Source: Paragyromitra xinjiangensis (Eukaryota; Ascomycota; Pezizomycetes; Pezizales; Discinaceae). From it: a DNA stretch of 64,000 nt. Below the pieces are notes generated by a model. That model worked only from the letters and a program-made list of their open reading frames with translations. It did no database searches and was not told where the DNA came from. Positions 21,620 through 32,418 of this stretch are shown here, piece after piece; the stretch's first letter is position 1; each line of letters starts with the position of its first letter. A program made the translations under genes and the position numbers. Location of the stretch: contig JBCAMK010000004.1 of NCBI GenBank assembly GCA_038503065.1, forward strand, positions 1,997,001-2,061,000, read 5' to 3'.

Positions 21620-23325
21620 GTTCGGTCGAAACTAAGGATTCATCGAAAGGTGCGTTAAGGGTAGGAATAATGGTGAGCTTTTTGGAAACGAAATGATCTT
21701 GTTCATCAGAAATCATGTTTGTATGAATGTTTTGTACGAATAAATTATCTGGTGGGGAAATGTGATGGGAGGGTCAGTTAGTAGTATTCTAATGACTATC
21801 TTACATCATCTTTGGCTTTTGGTTCTACTGTCTTTGGTCCTTGCTATTAGACTCGGGCGTAGATCACCAACCTTTCAGAGAAGTGAGAGTTCTATCTTTA
21901 TTTTGACACGCAATCTATTCGTCACGTCTCTACTATTCCTACATACATGGACACCACACTCAAGTCGATGAACCGCTACAAGCTAGTTTAGGTTACTAGC
22001 GGAGAAAATATCAAACCTGTCCTCAGGGCTGTCTCTGCTCAAGACACTGTTTGGACGCGAGGTGAGTATTCATCCCGTTTTCTCTTCGTTCCTGAGTGTA
22101 GTAAACGCCTGGTATTGAAAATACGCAAATATGAAACACTTCGCGAAAGAAAATTCCTGCCGGTCAGCCACCTGAATTTATCTAGAGAAACAAAAGTGGG
22201 GGGCTTCGAAAAGAGGAAAAAGAAAAGATTTATAACGTAGCCCGAGGATACTTAGAAAGGGCTTGTTATTGAACACTAAGTACCTTATACATGCTGCTTT
22301 AGTACTTATCGAGTGATGGCCCGTGAATAGGGAGGGCATATTAACGGTGCGAAATCACGAACATGATAGGATATTCTTCCGGCACCGTTAGTTCCCACAG
22401 CTGACTCCTTTCGATGTGCTTAATCTGCCCTGGGGTTTGTCGCATGTGAGAGCTCCAAAATAGATTTAGGGCTAGTATCTTCCTGCAATGGAAGTTGACT
22501 ATTCTGCATCTTATATTTACTAAACACCCGAAACCACTGAAACCCTTACCGAAGTCCATCACGACCAGGTACTGGGATTCGAAACCTTCTCTCGTTCTCA
22601 GCTTGTTTTTCTATGATTATTCTTTTTTTTTTACGAGCTTAAGCGCCAGAGACTTGAGTGCCTCTAGCTAAACATCGTATTGACTTAAGCAGGATTATTG
22701 CAGAGATACATGTATCTTATAATTATGTATGGTGCGCTCGGTGCATCGCCCTACATACTCAGGTATTCATTAAAAATCCCAAGGGTTGGTAGCAGCGACA
22801 ACCGCTCAGCGACATAACTCTCTAGCTTCCCAGTCGCTAATCTTTATCCTTTGCTATTTATTTTCATTTTACTAGGTTCAACATGCCTTTGTAGATTCCC
22901 GTTCACCAGATTACTATCCGCGCACAGAACAACTAATAAGCACCTGAGAGATATGAGCTTCAGGACATGCAACTACCCACTACGCAAAAAACCTCATGAA
23001 TCCCAGCATTCCCACAACTAATCCATAGCTCGGCAAACCAAAAAGCACTTCCCCAGCCATCGAATAAGCGAAACAATTATCCCCCACTAGCAGTCATGAT
23101 AAAGCCAAGATGGTGTCATGGTTGTAATGCAATCCCAACCGTCTAGTATCTACGTCACCCCCAAACGTCACACGCATTTTTTTTCCCCGAAAGAGCCGCA
23201 CCACACTCTATCTCAACGACATCTCGTCAAAAAAAAAAAAGCGTCCCACCACCACCGAGTCCAAGCACATTTTCAATCGCAAATAGCGTCGCCGCTCACT
23301 ACTAAGAAATACGACTCCTGCAAGA
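21620..23325. other. Intergenic, no gene seen
   Basis: 1.7 kb, AT-rich, with T and A runs (22621-22632, 23229-23240). Short open frames on both strands match nothing I know. Contains the TIM13 promoter at its right end. Confidence 0.4.
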
Positions 23326-23856
23326 ATGTCGAGTGTCGGTGGATTGTTTGGTCTGGGTCCTAACTCGAGTAAGGATGAGCGGAAACAGGTACGGCTTTGG
23401 AGGGGAGGATAGATAGTGATGTTGGGTATAAGATAAAGGCTGATTTAGAGTTGGTTCTAGGCTTTGATGCAGGGGATTCAGCATGAGACGAATGTTGAGA
23501 ATGCTCGTATGTTGATTGAGGTACCCCACCACCCACCCCACTAGGTCGTCACGATCCTTTTTTTCGACAATTCCAAGAGCCGAAGTGGGTAATGGAAGTA
23601 CCGGACAACTGGCTGACAGAATTTTAGAAAATCAACGAAAAGTGCTTCGATAAATGTATCCCCAAGCCCGGCAGCAGTCTGTCGTCTGGTGAATCCGTAT
23701 GTTCTCCCACTACCTCCGTATCTGTTCGGACATTCGTTGATGAAGACTCCCGGGAAACAGGTGTGCTTGACCAACTGCATGCAGAAATATATGACAGCCT
23801 GGAATGCAGTTTCTGCAGCGTACATCACAAGGATCAAATCCGATCCTGCCGTATAG
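23326..23856 (+). CDS. TIM13: Mitochondrial intermembrane chaperone Tim13
   Basis: Small Tim chaperone; with Tim8 it guides hydrophobic precursors such as Tim23 across the intermembrane space. Four exons join in phase: 23326-23388, 23461-23520, 23628-23696 and 23761-23856, giving 95 aa. The twin CX3C motifs are CFDKC and CLTNC, with the Tim13-type block CIPKPGSSLSSGES between them and YMTAWNAVSAAYITRI after. Introns have gtacgg, gtaccc and gtatgt donors. The protein begins MSSVGGLFGLGPNSS, with no presequence, as expected for MIA40 import. The identification as Tim13 rather than Tim8/9/10 rests on the KPGSSLSSGE block. Confidence 0.92.
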
Positions 23857-24233
23857 AATAACATCGGGATGAGGGTAGAGTCGGTGGTTGGTTACCTTCT
23901 AAATTATAAACCATAGAGACTTGGTCGAGCCATAGAGGTATCGTGAAGAAATGAGTAGCATTTATGGAAACTACGAGTAGGATATGAAGATGTGGGGGTG
24001 TTCTTTTGTATATTACTTCCGTTTGGGCAAAAATGGGTTACAGGGATGGATGTCCAGAGTACTATGTTTGGTGCGATACTACATGTATTAATGCGACGGC
24101 CAAAACTCTCCACACGAATATCTTGACGCAATCATTAGAGGAACAACTCATGCTCATGAAACTCCATGCATTGCAAAAGGAATAGAAAGAACCAACCCAG
24201 CGCTAACTCAAAGCCCCTTCTGCTTATTTTTGA

Positions 24234-25322
24234 TTATAGTTTTCCTCTCTCTGACTTCTTTCCCTTATCCTTCCTCGCGTTATCAAATTCCCTCACAACG
24301 ACACTGCACTCAATCTCCTTACACAATTCTCTCCTTCTTTCCTTCGGCAGCAGTTGCAAAAACTCAAGCCCACTTGCTCTCTCCACAATCTCAAGGGGTA
24401 CCTCGAACTCGCTCAACTTTGTAGCGTTGTCGATAACCGCGTTCGGCAGCACAAACGCTCCAACCGCAACCGGTCCACCGACCTTTCCATCCTCGGCAAT
24501 AATGATCTTGTAGAAATGAGTTGGCACCGCGATGTTGGGCGGGTTCCCAACCACCTCGTAGGAGACACGCCATTTGTTATCAGGATGGAGACGTGGTAGG
24601 TACAGGGGACCAGTAATAATCCGAACGCTGGGATACTTGGAGGTTATGCGACGGCAGAAGTCTTCGAAATGAGCCCAGTAGTCACGGTTAAAGCCGTTGC
24701 CAACTTGTGGGGCCATGTTGGTCAGATAGAAAGTCTCGTCCATAGCTTCCTGTGAGAACTTTGCGTCTGCTGCGGGAGCCTGGTGGCCGCGATCATAGCC
24801 ACTACGAAAGTAATCTTTCAGCTTTCCACGGAACTTTTCTGGAATTTGACCATCTTCCTGAAAGTTGCTATGGCTACGATCTCCTTTCTTGGTGGCGAGT
24901 GACTCGGGGGTGATGTGCTCAGCTACCTATAGAATCGGTTAATATCCACTCTCTCGTGATAGGGGGAGATTATGTTGTGTACCCAGTGCGGATTCCTCGT
25001 GCGTCTATCGAAGCTGGAGACGTACAAGTTCCGAGTTGCAAGATCGCTGACAGGGCCCGGGAAACCTGGACCACCAAGGTGTCAATAGCCCTGCACCCTT
25101 GAAATAGCACTCGACCACACCTCCTAATCACTCACCGTATTGGAACAGTCCTGCTGGGTCAACTGGGCTCTGACTCCCTCCTGTTCTCGGCTGACTCGAT
25201 GCAGGAGTGATGGGCACGGTGGGAGCAACCTTGCGGGTAGTAGCTGAATAGTAGAGAGCTGTGCAGGCTGCTCCTGTCGCTGCGGAGGCGGCAGCGATGG
25301 CACCAAGGGTTATCTTGGACAT
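24234..25322 (-). CDS. NUC1: Mitochondrial DNA/RNA non-specific endonuclease (EndoG-like)
   Basis: Minus strand, ATG at 25322: MSKITLGAIAAASAATGAAC, a hydrophobic N-terminal segment that fits mitochondrial targeting or anchoring. After an intron at about 25080-25135 the protein runs YGFPGPVSDLATRNLYVSSF, another intron near 24925-24985, then the active-site motif DRGHQAPAADAKFS (catalytic His), FYLTNMAPQVGNGFNRDYWA with the metal-binding Asn, VRIITGPLYLP, and PTHFYKIIIAEDG. The C-terminus is Lys-rich (KDKGKKSERGKL). Length near 320 aa is typical. An upstream in-frame Met at 25460 would add about 46 residues; I prefer 25322 because it gives the usual start. Family role: mitochondrial nucleic acid turnover and cell death. 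Confidence 0.92.
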
Positions 25323-26055
25323 TTTTAACCTGTTATACGGTGGTGGTAGGCAGTGTACGGCACTGGTGATGCTCTGGTGTGCCTTTTTCTTCTTCCATTT
25401 GCTTTCTATACGGAAAACGCAGGGACAGGCTCTGTGTGACCGTGCCCCGCGCTGAGCCACAACGGGGTTAGCGCGGAGGGATCAAGATGTTCAAGAAATG
25501 CACCTGGAAATGAACAGCATGTTATTCTGGGCGGTGTGGTGCAATACCAGTTAAACACCGATCGATAGGTTCCCTCTGCCCCGCCTGCACATCCAAGTCA
25601 GACACCGTCACAGGTGGGGTGTCCACCAAGGTGTCCGCTTGTCTTGTTGCGCTTAGAACGACGTAAGGTACCATCGCGCATACATATTCTATCATGGCCA
25701 AAGACCGATATCTACCAAGGTACATTGGTTGGTCCCATAAAAAGCAGATATATAGATGTCTGATGTCCCATCTCCGATCGGTTATCAATAATTATATTTT
25801 CCGACGGTGAACGGGTTTCGGAGGGAAGAAAACGCCTCTAGTTTGAATGTGAATAGACATCCTTGTTTACCTTCCCGACTTGGTCTCCCCGCAGTGATCC
25901 GCCTTCTCGAGCTGAATTTTCTGTTGCTGGAGGGAAACTTGGTTTCGGGCCTTCTCTTGCTATAGGCTGTATTCATTGCCTTGCTGCTGCTGTTTCTGAG
26001 TGCTCTGCCTTCTTCCTCCTTCTTTATTCACATCTTCTCGATAAACATCTTTACC
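25323..26055. promoter_or_regulatory. Divergent promoter, NUC1 / ZIP transporter
   Basis: 733 bp between divergent start codons. I looked for the yeast Zap1 site (ACCTTGAAGGT-like) because the right-hand gene is a zinc transporter, and found only partial matches (ccaaggtgtcc near 25627). Pyrimidine-rich stretch with CT blocks at 25985-26040, just before the ZIP start. Confidence 0.4.
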
Positions 26056-27646
26056 ATGCCTGCCAAAGATACAACTGGATGGATCTTGGCTTGTGCCAGC
26101 GGAGTTGCTTGTAGTGAGTTTTTCTGCTCTGCCTTCATCTCTAGGAAGATCGTGAGCGAAACTAACCCTCTGCTTCAGTTATCGGATCGTCCATAATCTG
26201 CCTTGATCTCCTCTGTCGGCAAGTTCCGCGATGGAAACATTTCAGCATCCGCGAGAGCACTACTTTTCTCTCCGCCTCACTGAGTTTAAGCTTCGGTGTT
26301 ATGGTTCGCGATCTCTCCTTCAGATCACAACCCTACTAGAACATCATTAACATGTTACGACACAGTTTTTCAGCGCCCTCTACGGAATGCTCCCTAAAGC
26401 CCATGAATACCTTCTCGAGGGTGGCCTCTCACCCGGAAAAGCAGCCTACGCTCTTATTGGCACCTTTCTCGCAGGCGTAGGTGGCCTCCAGCTAGTTTCA
26501 GAGCTGCTGCACCACTTTTTACCGAGTTCTATCGTCAACTGCGATGAGCACGCTGGGAAGAAGGGTGGGGAGTCGGGAGTACATTCTCATTCACACCCGA
26601 ATACACCACACTTATCCGCTCATTTCTCACACTCTCATGCTCAGCCGAACCACCTGCATGGGGCAAGACGGTCCCATGAAGACCAGATGGAGAACGGGCA
26701 GCTGGACCATCATCGCCATAATCATCATTCTACGACTGAAGCTACGCCTCTCATCTCTCATCAGGGTCCGCCTCGACGCCCGTCGATTAAGCAAAAGCTC
26801 TCTGGCACAGTTAACGCGGTCTCAACGCTTGTTATAAAACGCTGTAATGCGGATGGTACTTGCTATGGCTTCTCTGACCACGTCTGCGAGCAAAAATGCG
26901 ACCCTGTGAAGATACTCGAACTCCTCCACGAGACCCCCGAGAACGAAGATGCAGTAGTAACAACGGGAGAAGGAGATGGAAGAGAAGATGGAGGGATCGA
27001 TCCAAACTACGGAGGTCTCGATGGCAGTCCCAGCTACGTGCCAAACGGCCACCACGAGCGTCACCACACCCGGACCGCAACCGGGGCCGATGGTCACCAC
27101 CATGTCGCCAAAAATAAATTCCTCTCCATCGGGGTCCAAACGTCGATCGCGATCGCACTGCACAAGATCCCAGAGGGGTTCATCACATATGCGACAAACC
27201 ACGCGAACCCGCAGCTTGGGTTTGCCGTATTTCTGGCGATCTTCATCCACAATATCGCAGAAGGGTTCATTATGTCACTCCCGCTCTTCCTTGCTCTCAA
27301 ATCCCGGCTATGGGCGATTATCTGGGCAAGTTTGCTTGGGGGACTTTCGCAGCCGCTTGGTGCGGGGATTGCCGCGTTAACGATGAGGGGGGAGAATGGG
27401 CTAGGGAGTGGTGTGATGGGGTATGGGTTTCTGTTTGCTGCAACTGGTAAGTCCCTTTTTCGTATGCTATGATGTCATACTTGGGTCTTCTCATGCTGAC
27501 GTTTTGTAGCTGGGATAATGTGTTCTGTCGGACTGCAACTTTTCTCGCAAGCTGTGCAGCTGCATCATGGGTCGAAGATCCCGTTTATTTTTGGCTTTAT
27601 TGGGATGGGATTGTTGGGTGTGAGTTTTGCGTTAACAGCTAGCTAG
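26056..27646 (+). CDS. ZRT3: ZIP-family zinc transporter, ZRT3-like (vacuolar)
   Basis: Moves Zn2+ into the cytosol; ZRT3 relatives release zinc from the vacuole. Exons: 26056-26115, an exon beginning at about 26180 (IIGSSIICLDLLC...SLSFGVM), the main exon from about 26371 (FFSALYGMLPKAHEYLLEGG), and a last exon from about 27511 (GIMCSVGLQLFSQAVQLHHG) to TAG 27644-27646. Transmembrane helices TM1-TM3 come first, then a long His-rich cytosolic loop (HSHSHPNTPHLSAHFSHSHA, HHRHNHH, HHHVAKNKF). The ZIP signature follows in the paired helices: ALHKIPEGF and FIHNIAEGF with metal-binding His and Glu. About 450 aa. The ZRT3 subgroup is judged from the long His loop and the SLSFGVMFFSALYGMLP start. 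Confidence 0.88.
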
Positions 27647-28715
27647 AGGCTCTTTTTTTCTGAGGGAGGACGGTTTGGTTAAGACTACACGAGGTACCAT
27701 GGCGGGTTCAAGCTGGTTGGTAAGGATCATTTCCTGTTTGTTTGCTTCTTCAGTTTATTTTTCTGAACTTCTTTTTGACTTGTACTATTTGGTTTTTTCT
27801 CTTTTTCCTTTGTTGGTGGAGGTTTTTCCTTTTTCTTACTATTTCACCCCGGGTCATGGTTTTTTCGGATATCATCGGGATTGCGGCGCTATCGGTTTGT
27901 TTGTGTTTGTATTTTTGATGACTGTAGACTAGTTATGGTTATGCTTGATTTGGGAAGACGGGGAGGAGACGGGCGTATACATTAGCAAATAGGGTACAGG
28001 CTATGTTGCCGAAGTGTGGTTAGGGATGTTTGTTGAGTGTGCTGTGGGTTGGGAGTTGTAACAGAGTCATAGGTTCTCATTCGCAAACTTAGACCTCCAT
28101 ATTGGATCGGCCTGGAAGCGGTAGGAAGACCTATCGTATTTCTAGCAATTGTAACTTCGAGGTCTCAACCTAGTCCAGTTCTTTTTCATAATCTTTGTTT
28201 TTAGTCCTAGCTTCATTGACTTCTGGGTGCAAGACTTGGCATGAGATACATACAATCCTACCGTAGGATTGATACCCTCTTAGGATCCATCCTTTGGTAG
28301 CTAGTGTCCTCTAGTTATAATAAACTCATTATGGAAATAAAATAAAGGATACAATCCTATGAGTCTTAGCGTCAAAGACACATGCAGTCGCGTCCGGAGA
28401 GTCCTAGCACCCACAATCTAGTAATCGTCACAATCAGATAGCTGTAAATCGAACTAGGGAACAGTGAACAGAAAGAGTAGAAAAAAATAAGTAAATGCTG
28501 GCCTACCGAGTAACATTCAACAACTTTGCACAGCACTCGTGCTCAGTGGAGAGAAGGGTGCCAATACTTCGTGGCCGGCGTAACGAGATAAGTTTGTTCC
28601 CTCTATTGTTGTGAACTGCCCTTTCTAACCATAAGATAGCTTAGACTATGACCTCGGTGGTAGGTATCGATGGCTTAATGACTGGATTTGGATTGTGTAT
28701 CCCTATCTCCTATCC
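27647..28715. other. Intergenic, no gene seen
   Basis: About 1.07 kb, T-rich in 27720-27930. Short frames there are T-run artefacts coding for Phe/Leu strings. Nothing else recognised. Confidence 0.4.
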
Positions 28716-29110
28716 TCACCGAGCCAAGTCGTTTTGGAGCCGGGTGACAGCTTCTGGGCGAGTTCCGACCTGGGTTATCGGTGGAGCGGCCTTCCTGATT
28801 ATTTCGAAGGGTTGATTCAAGGATCTATGACTTTTCAAGGATGGGATAAAAAAGCCCGTTATTGTTGCACTAGGGGTCAATAAAAGCTTTTTTTCTCTTA
28901 TTCGATGACGGGAATTTCCAGTATAGAATGGGGGAATACCCGGAGCTCGATGAACTATTGGATGATAGCCTCTGTGACACGTGGAAGATCAAGGTTGGGC
29001 ATGTTATTCACTTCGACGATGGCGCGGTAATTAACGAAGCACTGTAGCTCGTTTCACTGGATGCATTTGAAGCCAACTAGTACCTCATCGAGTTTGAAAA
29101 TGGCTCGGCG
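28716..29110 (+). pseudogene. Broken copy of the propeller-like gene at 30027
   Basis: The translation LEPGDSFWASSDLGYRWSGL, then a shift of frame at an A run (about 28850), PVIVALGVNKSFF, a second shift at a T run (about 28890), LFDDGNFQYRMGEYPELDEL, lines up with residues coded at 30530-30760 (MGPDGSFWACSNKGFRWSGL, QVAWGVNGAYVIILEDKSLS, QYPELEKIL). Two in-frame stops (TAG near 29045 and 29082) follow within DGAVINEAL*LVSLDAFEAN*. The frame shifts sit in homopolymers, so sequencing error is possible for those, but not for the stops. No 5' part of the gene is found upstream. Confidence 0.7.
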
Positions 29111-30026
29111 TAATGGTATGTTGGTTCTCACTCAATAGGAGTACGTAGGGTGTTGGTAAACCTACTAACGAGCATGTACTACTCCAGGGGTATAAGCCAT
29201 GGGTTAGTATCTAGAGCGTGAGCAGGAGTTGGTTTTAGGGATTGAACGGTAGTTTTGCGCTGGATAACTACACTCGAGTAAAATAGACTCGTAAATTAGT
29301 GTTTGTCTCGAGAGATGTGGGAGGTTTAATATCTAGCCTTTATCTTTTTCGACTTCAGAATATTTAGTTCTTAGTCTTGGTTCAAGCACGTAATATCACT
29401 CGTTGTTTCTTAGCGATAGCTAAAGTAAGAAGAGGTGATATCCATTACTTAAGCTGAGCCTGATATGTCTGATAGGAAAGAAAGAAACGAAGTAGAGGGA
29501 GGCAGAAAGCCTCTGTACATACTGTTATTCGGCCAATTGGGCGTCCTCCACCATATTCCTCGCTGGCCAGCGCCTCCAAGCCCAAAGCAGCCCCGAATAC
29601 GTTGAATAGACGCCGAATAACCCACAGCCAAAGGAAGCCAAATAGGCAAGGGATAATAAGAAATCTATACATGGAAAGCCTACGTAGGCTTAGGAAGCCC
29701 TACGTAAGTAGAGTAAAGAATAGGACCAAATAGAGAATAAAGCCATATGCGGCACGAAAGAAAGCAAACATCCAATAGCTTTCACAAAGTATATCAAACT
29801 AGTCAAGTTAGAAGAAAGTGGTCAAGTTGAACATTTATTTTAGATTAAGGACGGAAACTACAACCGAAACACAGGTTCACTGTGGCTGAGATTCTAGCCG
29901 TGATCTGCAACACATACATATGCATATTAACTGTCAGCGCTTATGTCATTGATAGAGTAGATAGAGTACCCCGCAAATTCGCAGAAAGCTCTTGTCGCAG
30001 GGTTACATAACTCGACAGAATTCGAG
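29111..30026. other. Intergenic with dispersed repeat
   Basis: About 0.9 kb between the broken and the nearly complete copies of the same gene family. Includes the dispersed repeat at 29690 and a palindrome agcctacgtaggct (29678-29691). A minus-strand open frame of 75 codons (29445-29672) has hydrophobic content but no recognised relation. Confidence 0.4.
29690..29730. repeat. Dispersed repeat copy A (ttaggaagccctacgta)
   Basis: Seventeen bases ttaggaagccctacgta, then agaatargaccaa after a variable spacer, also occur at 43441-43480. The two sites are 13.7 kb apart and otherwise unrelated, so this is the edge of a dispersed element, probably an old transposon or LTR fragment. Confidence 0.55.
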
Positions 30027-31147
30027 ATGGTACTCACTTTCGCCTTTGGCCCATTAAGCGATGATTTCGTCTTTTATTCCTTTGAGATATTAAAATGGTA
30101 CTGCTCTGATCCAATGCTCCCCGTTTCCTATTACTTACAGCACGCGGCACAAAATAGTAAGGGTGGCTCGCTTGAGGTGAATCGCCGATATCCCACCGGA
30201 GTTGCACAGCCTGATCAAGCACTGGCAGTCTACGCTGGCCAGAAAGACCAAACGGAATATGTCCAAAAGCTAGGTCCCCCGGCTGGCCGGCCCTGGAAAC
30301 AAGCGCTGTCGCGTGTTTCTCGGGCTGGAATGAAGTTGGATTACTTTGCGTTTGGGGCAGGGGGTAGCTATTTCTTTTTAACCGACGAAGGTTTTTGTTT
30401 GTGCCCAACTTTGCAAATTCTCTAGTTTCATCACTAATATGCCTTAGACGTCAACCCCAAGATTAGATGTCCGATGCTTGAAAAATGGATTAAATATAAT
30501 ACGATGCAGGACAACTTGAAAATAGCCATGGGGCCGGACGGTAGTTTTTGGGCGTGTTCGAACAAGGGATTTCGTTGGAGTGGACTCCCGGGTGCTCTCG
30601 AAGAAGCGATTCAAGAACAACTAGGGCACTCTGGGTGGATATCAAAACCAATCCAAGTCGCCTGGGGAGTAAACGGAGCTTATGTTATAATTTTGGAGGA
30701 TAAGTCGCTCTCTTACAATCTCGCAAGCCAATATCCAGAACTAGAAAAGATACTCCGTGAAACCCCCTATGGCTCTATCGAGGCTAGTGACACCCAGGAT
30801 ATCACGCATGATGACTGTTCCTTTAGCTAATAAATAATGAAATAAAATAGCACTTATCACTTAACGCCTTCAGATCTAGACAGTTTTTTATTGCTTTTAA
30901 CGATGGGACGGCAAAATGGTGCGTCCCTGATGCCTGGTCATCAGATATTAAGGTAGTTGTGGATTTATATAGCGCTCCAGCCAGCACTAGTACTCCCCTC
31001 AACCCGGTTGCTCGTAAACCACCAAGACGATTAAATAGTCTCGAGACACGAGTCGAGTTCGAGGCGGGTAAGGATGCTATTCAAATTGGGGAATTTTCTG
31101 CAGGATCTGGGTCTGTGGGTGAAGCGGTTGGTTGTATAATTACTTAA
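30027..31147 (+). CDS. Fungal protein with repeated G-S-[YF]-x-F-[ED]-G blades
   Basis: Exon 1 30027-30390 (MVLTFAFGPLSDDFVFYSFE to FFLTDE), intron 30391-30447 (57 bp, ACTAAT branch, TTAG), exon 2 from 30448 (DVNPKIRCPMLEKWIKYNTM to ILRETPYGSIE). Repeated motifs of the form hAhGxxGSYhhhxDxGh occur four times (YFAFGAGGSYFFLTDEG, IAMGPDGSFWACSNKG, VAWGVNGAYVIILEDKS, FIAFNDGTAKW), which suggests a small beta-propeller; this is inference. The last part (30875-31147, QFFIAFNDGTAKWCVPDAWS to GEAVGCIIT) is in another frame, and I found no phase-compatible GT-AG intron linking it, so the gene may carry a frameshift near 30785-30873. Function unknown. It has a broken paralogue at 28716. Confidence 0.55.
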
Positions 31148-31323
31148 TCTGCTTTACGAGGAATACCGCATAGAGCTCTCTTTATCGTGGCCACCTCTAT
31201 AGCAAAGATTAGTCCAATAGTTCTACCTTATTCTGGCATTTCCTTTTAATTTAAACCAGCCAGCGATGAAGGGAAATACTAGTACTTAAGGACGTGTTTT
31301 GCATGAATACGGTAATTTTTTGA

Positions 31324-31790
31324 AGGGCAAAGGTGCAGACTGCCTTCCAATCTAGAGGTGCAGTTCCAAAATACCCGAAGGTGTAAACTACCCTCTCCTA
31401 CCATGTAGATGCACAACGTAACAAGAACTTTATTTCATCATCACCATTACAACCACATTCCATCGTATCTCGCTTGCCAGTGCTTTTAACGTGGCGGCCC
31501 TCCATGAACAGCAGGGATTCAAATCCCATACTCACTTCAAGGCTGCAGTTGCGGATTGGGTTATTTCTGCGAATTTCTCAACACAAATCGCAAAATCAGC
31601 AGCAAAATTCATTGTCATCAAATGCTTAGTTAGTAACCGCCCATTTCTAGTTCCGGGTGCGTTTATTGAAAAGAAGGCTTTTGTTGTGACAGTTCTCTAC
31701 AGGGTGGTTGGGGGTAGTTTACACCCCCGGGGTATTCTGGAACCACCTCTAGATCGGGAGGTACATGTAGTCTACACCTTTGCTCTTATT
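31324..31790. mobile_element. Non-autonomous element with ~90-bp terminal inverted repeats
   Basis: Left arm 31324-31411 and right arm 31691-31790 are inverted copies. Matching blocks in order: ggcaaaggtgcagact / agcaaaggtgtagact, atctagaggtg in both, ttccaaaataccc / ttccagaatacccc, ggtgtaaactaccc in both, catgtaga / cctgtaga. The 280-bp centre has no transposase. This is the architecture of a MITE or other TIR element. Outer borders and target-site duplication are not resolved; AT-rich sequence outside both arms is partly similar, so the element may extend to about 31306-31812. Confidence 0.75.
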
Positions 31791-32418
31791 TAAAAGTTGT
31801 ATTATCTACCTCCTAGAGAGTCACTATTCCGAGCCACCGAGCCAACTGGCTGCGTACTACAACAATTCGAAAGAATTATTGTTCACAAACTCATTAACAG
31901 TTCTATTACTAGTCGTGATGAACTAGTTGTGATATAAGAAATCATATTAACAACACATTTGAAATAATTTCGCTTAGAAAATTTCCTACCCATCCTCACG
32001 ATCAACTCTGTCTTCCTATAAAACCGCTCCTCAAAGTTATCGCACGTTTTAGTCGGTGGAGTAAATCGCCTTCTCTTGCGTATGTAATGATTTACCAATG
32101 TGAACAGAGCTGAAGGGTACACTTGGTGCGTTAATGCAAGAGAGGAGAGTTTCCAAAAACATTCTTGAGAATGGCCGAGTGATCGGTGATGTGCTTAGTA
32201 ACAATATTGGTCCTTTTCGGTTCCTGGCGGCTCTGGGTGTTCTTGGCGGTTTTGAGGCCACAGTTCTTGGAACTGTTGCCCACGCTCTCCTCCGAGGTCA
32301 GCAGTTTCACTCCCTCCTTTTCTCTTTTTAAGCTCTACAATAATAACATCTCGCGATCCTCCGCATATCGTTCACATTCGACGTAACCGCCGCATAATTT
32401 CGATTCAGTAGCCCAAAG
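31791..32418. other. Intergenic; promoter of the lectin gene
   Basis: About 630 bp upstream of the L-type lectin. Overlapping open frames on both strands at 32049-32331 (for example RFLAALGVLGGFEATVLGTV) have no known relative; their overlap suggests chance. Confidence 0.4.

Noticed and set aside
25323..25460. N-terminal extension of NUC1 to an upstream Met
   Set aside because: It adds 46 residues with a Lys run before the usual hydrophobic start; the start at 25322 matches the family better.
25600..25650. Zap1-type zinc response element before the ZIP gene
   Set aside because: Only one half (ccaaggtgt) matches; a full ACCTTGAAGGT-like palindrome is absent.
29445..29672. 75-codon minus-strand frame with Leu/Phe-rich start
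   Set aside because: No domain; it lies beside a dispersed repeat and is more likely transposon debris.
31506..31525. tRNA T-arm-like gggattcaaatccc
   Set aside because: No D-arm, anticodon arm or acceptor stem at proper spacing; it is a simple palindrome inside the TIR element.
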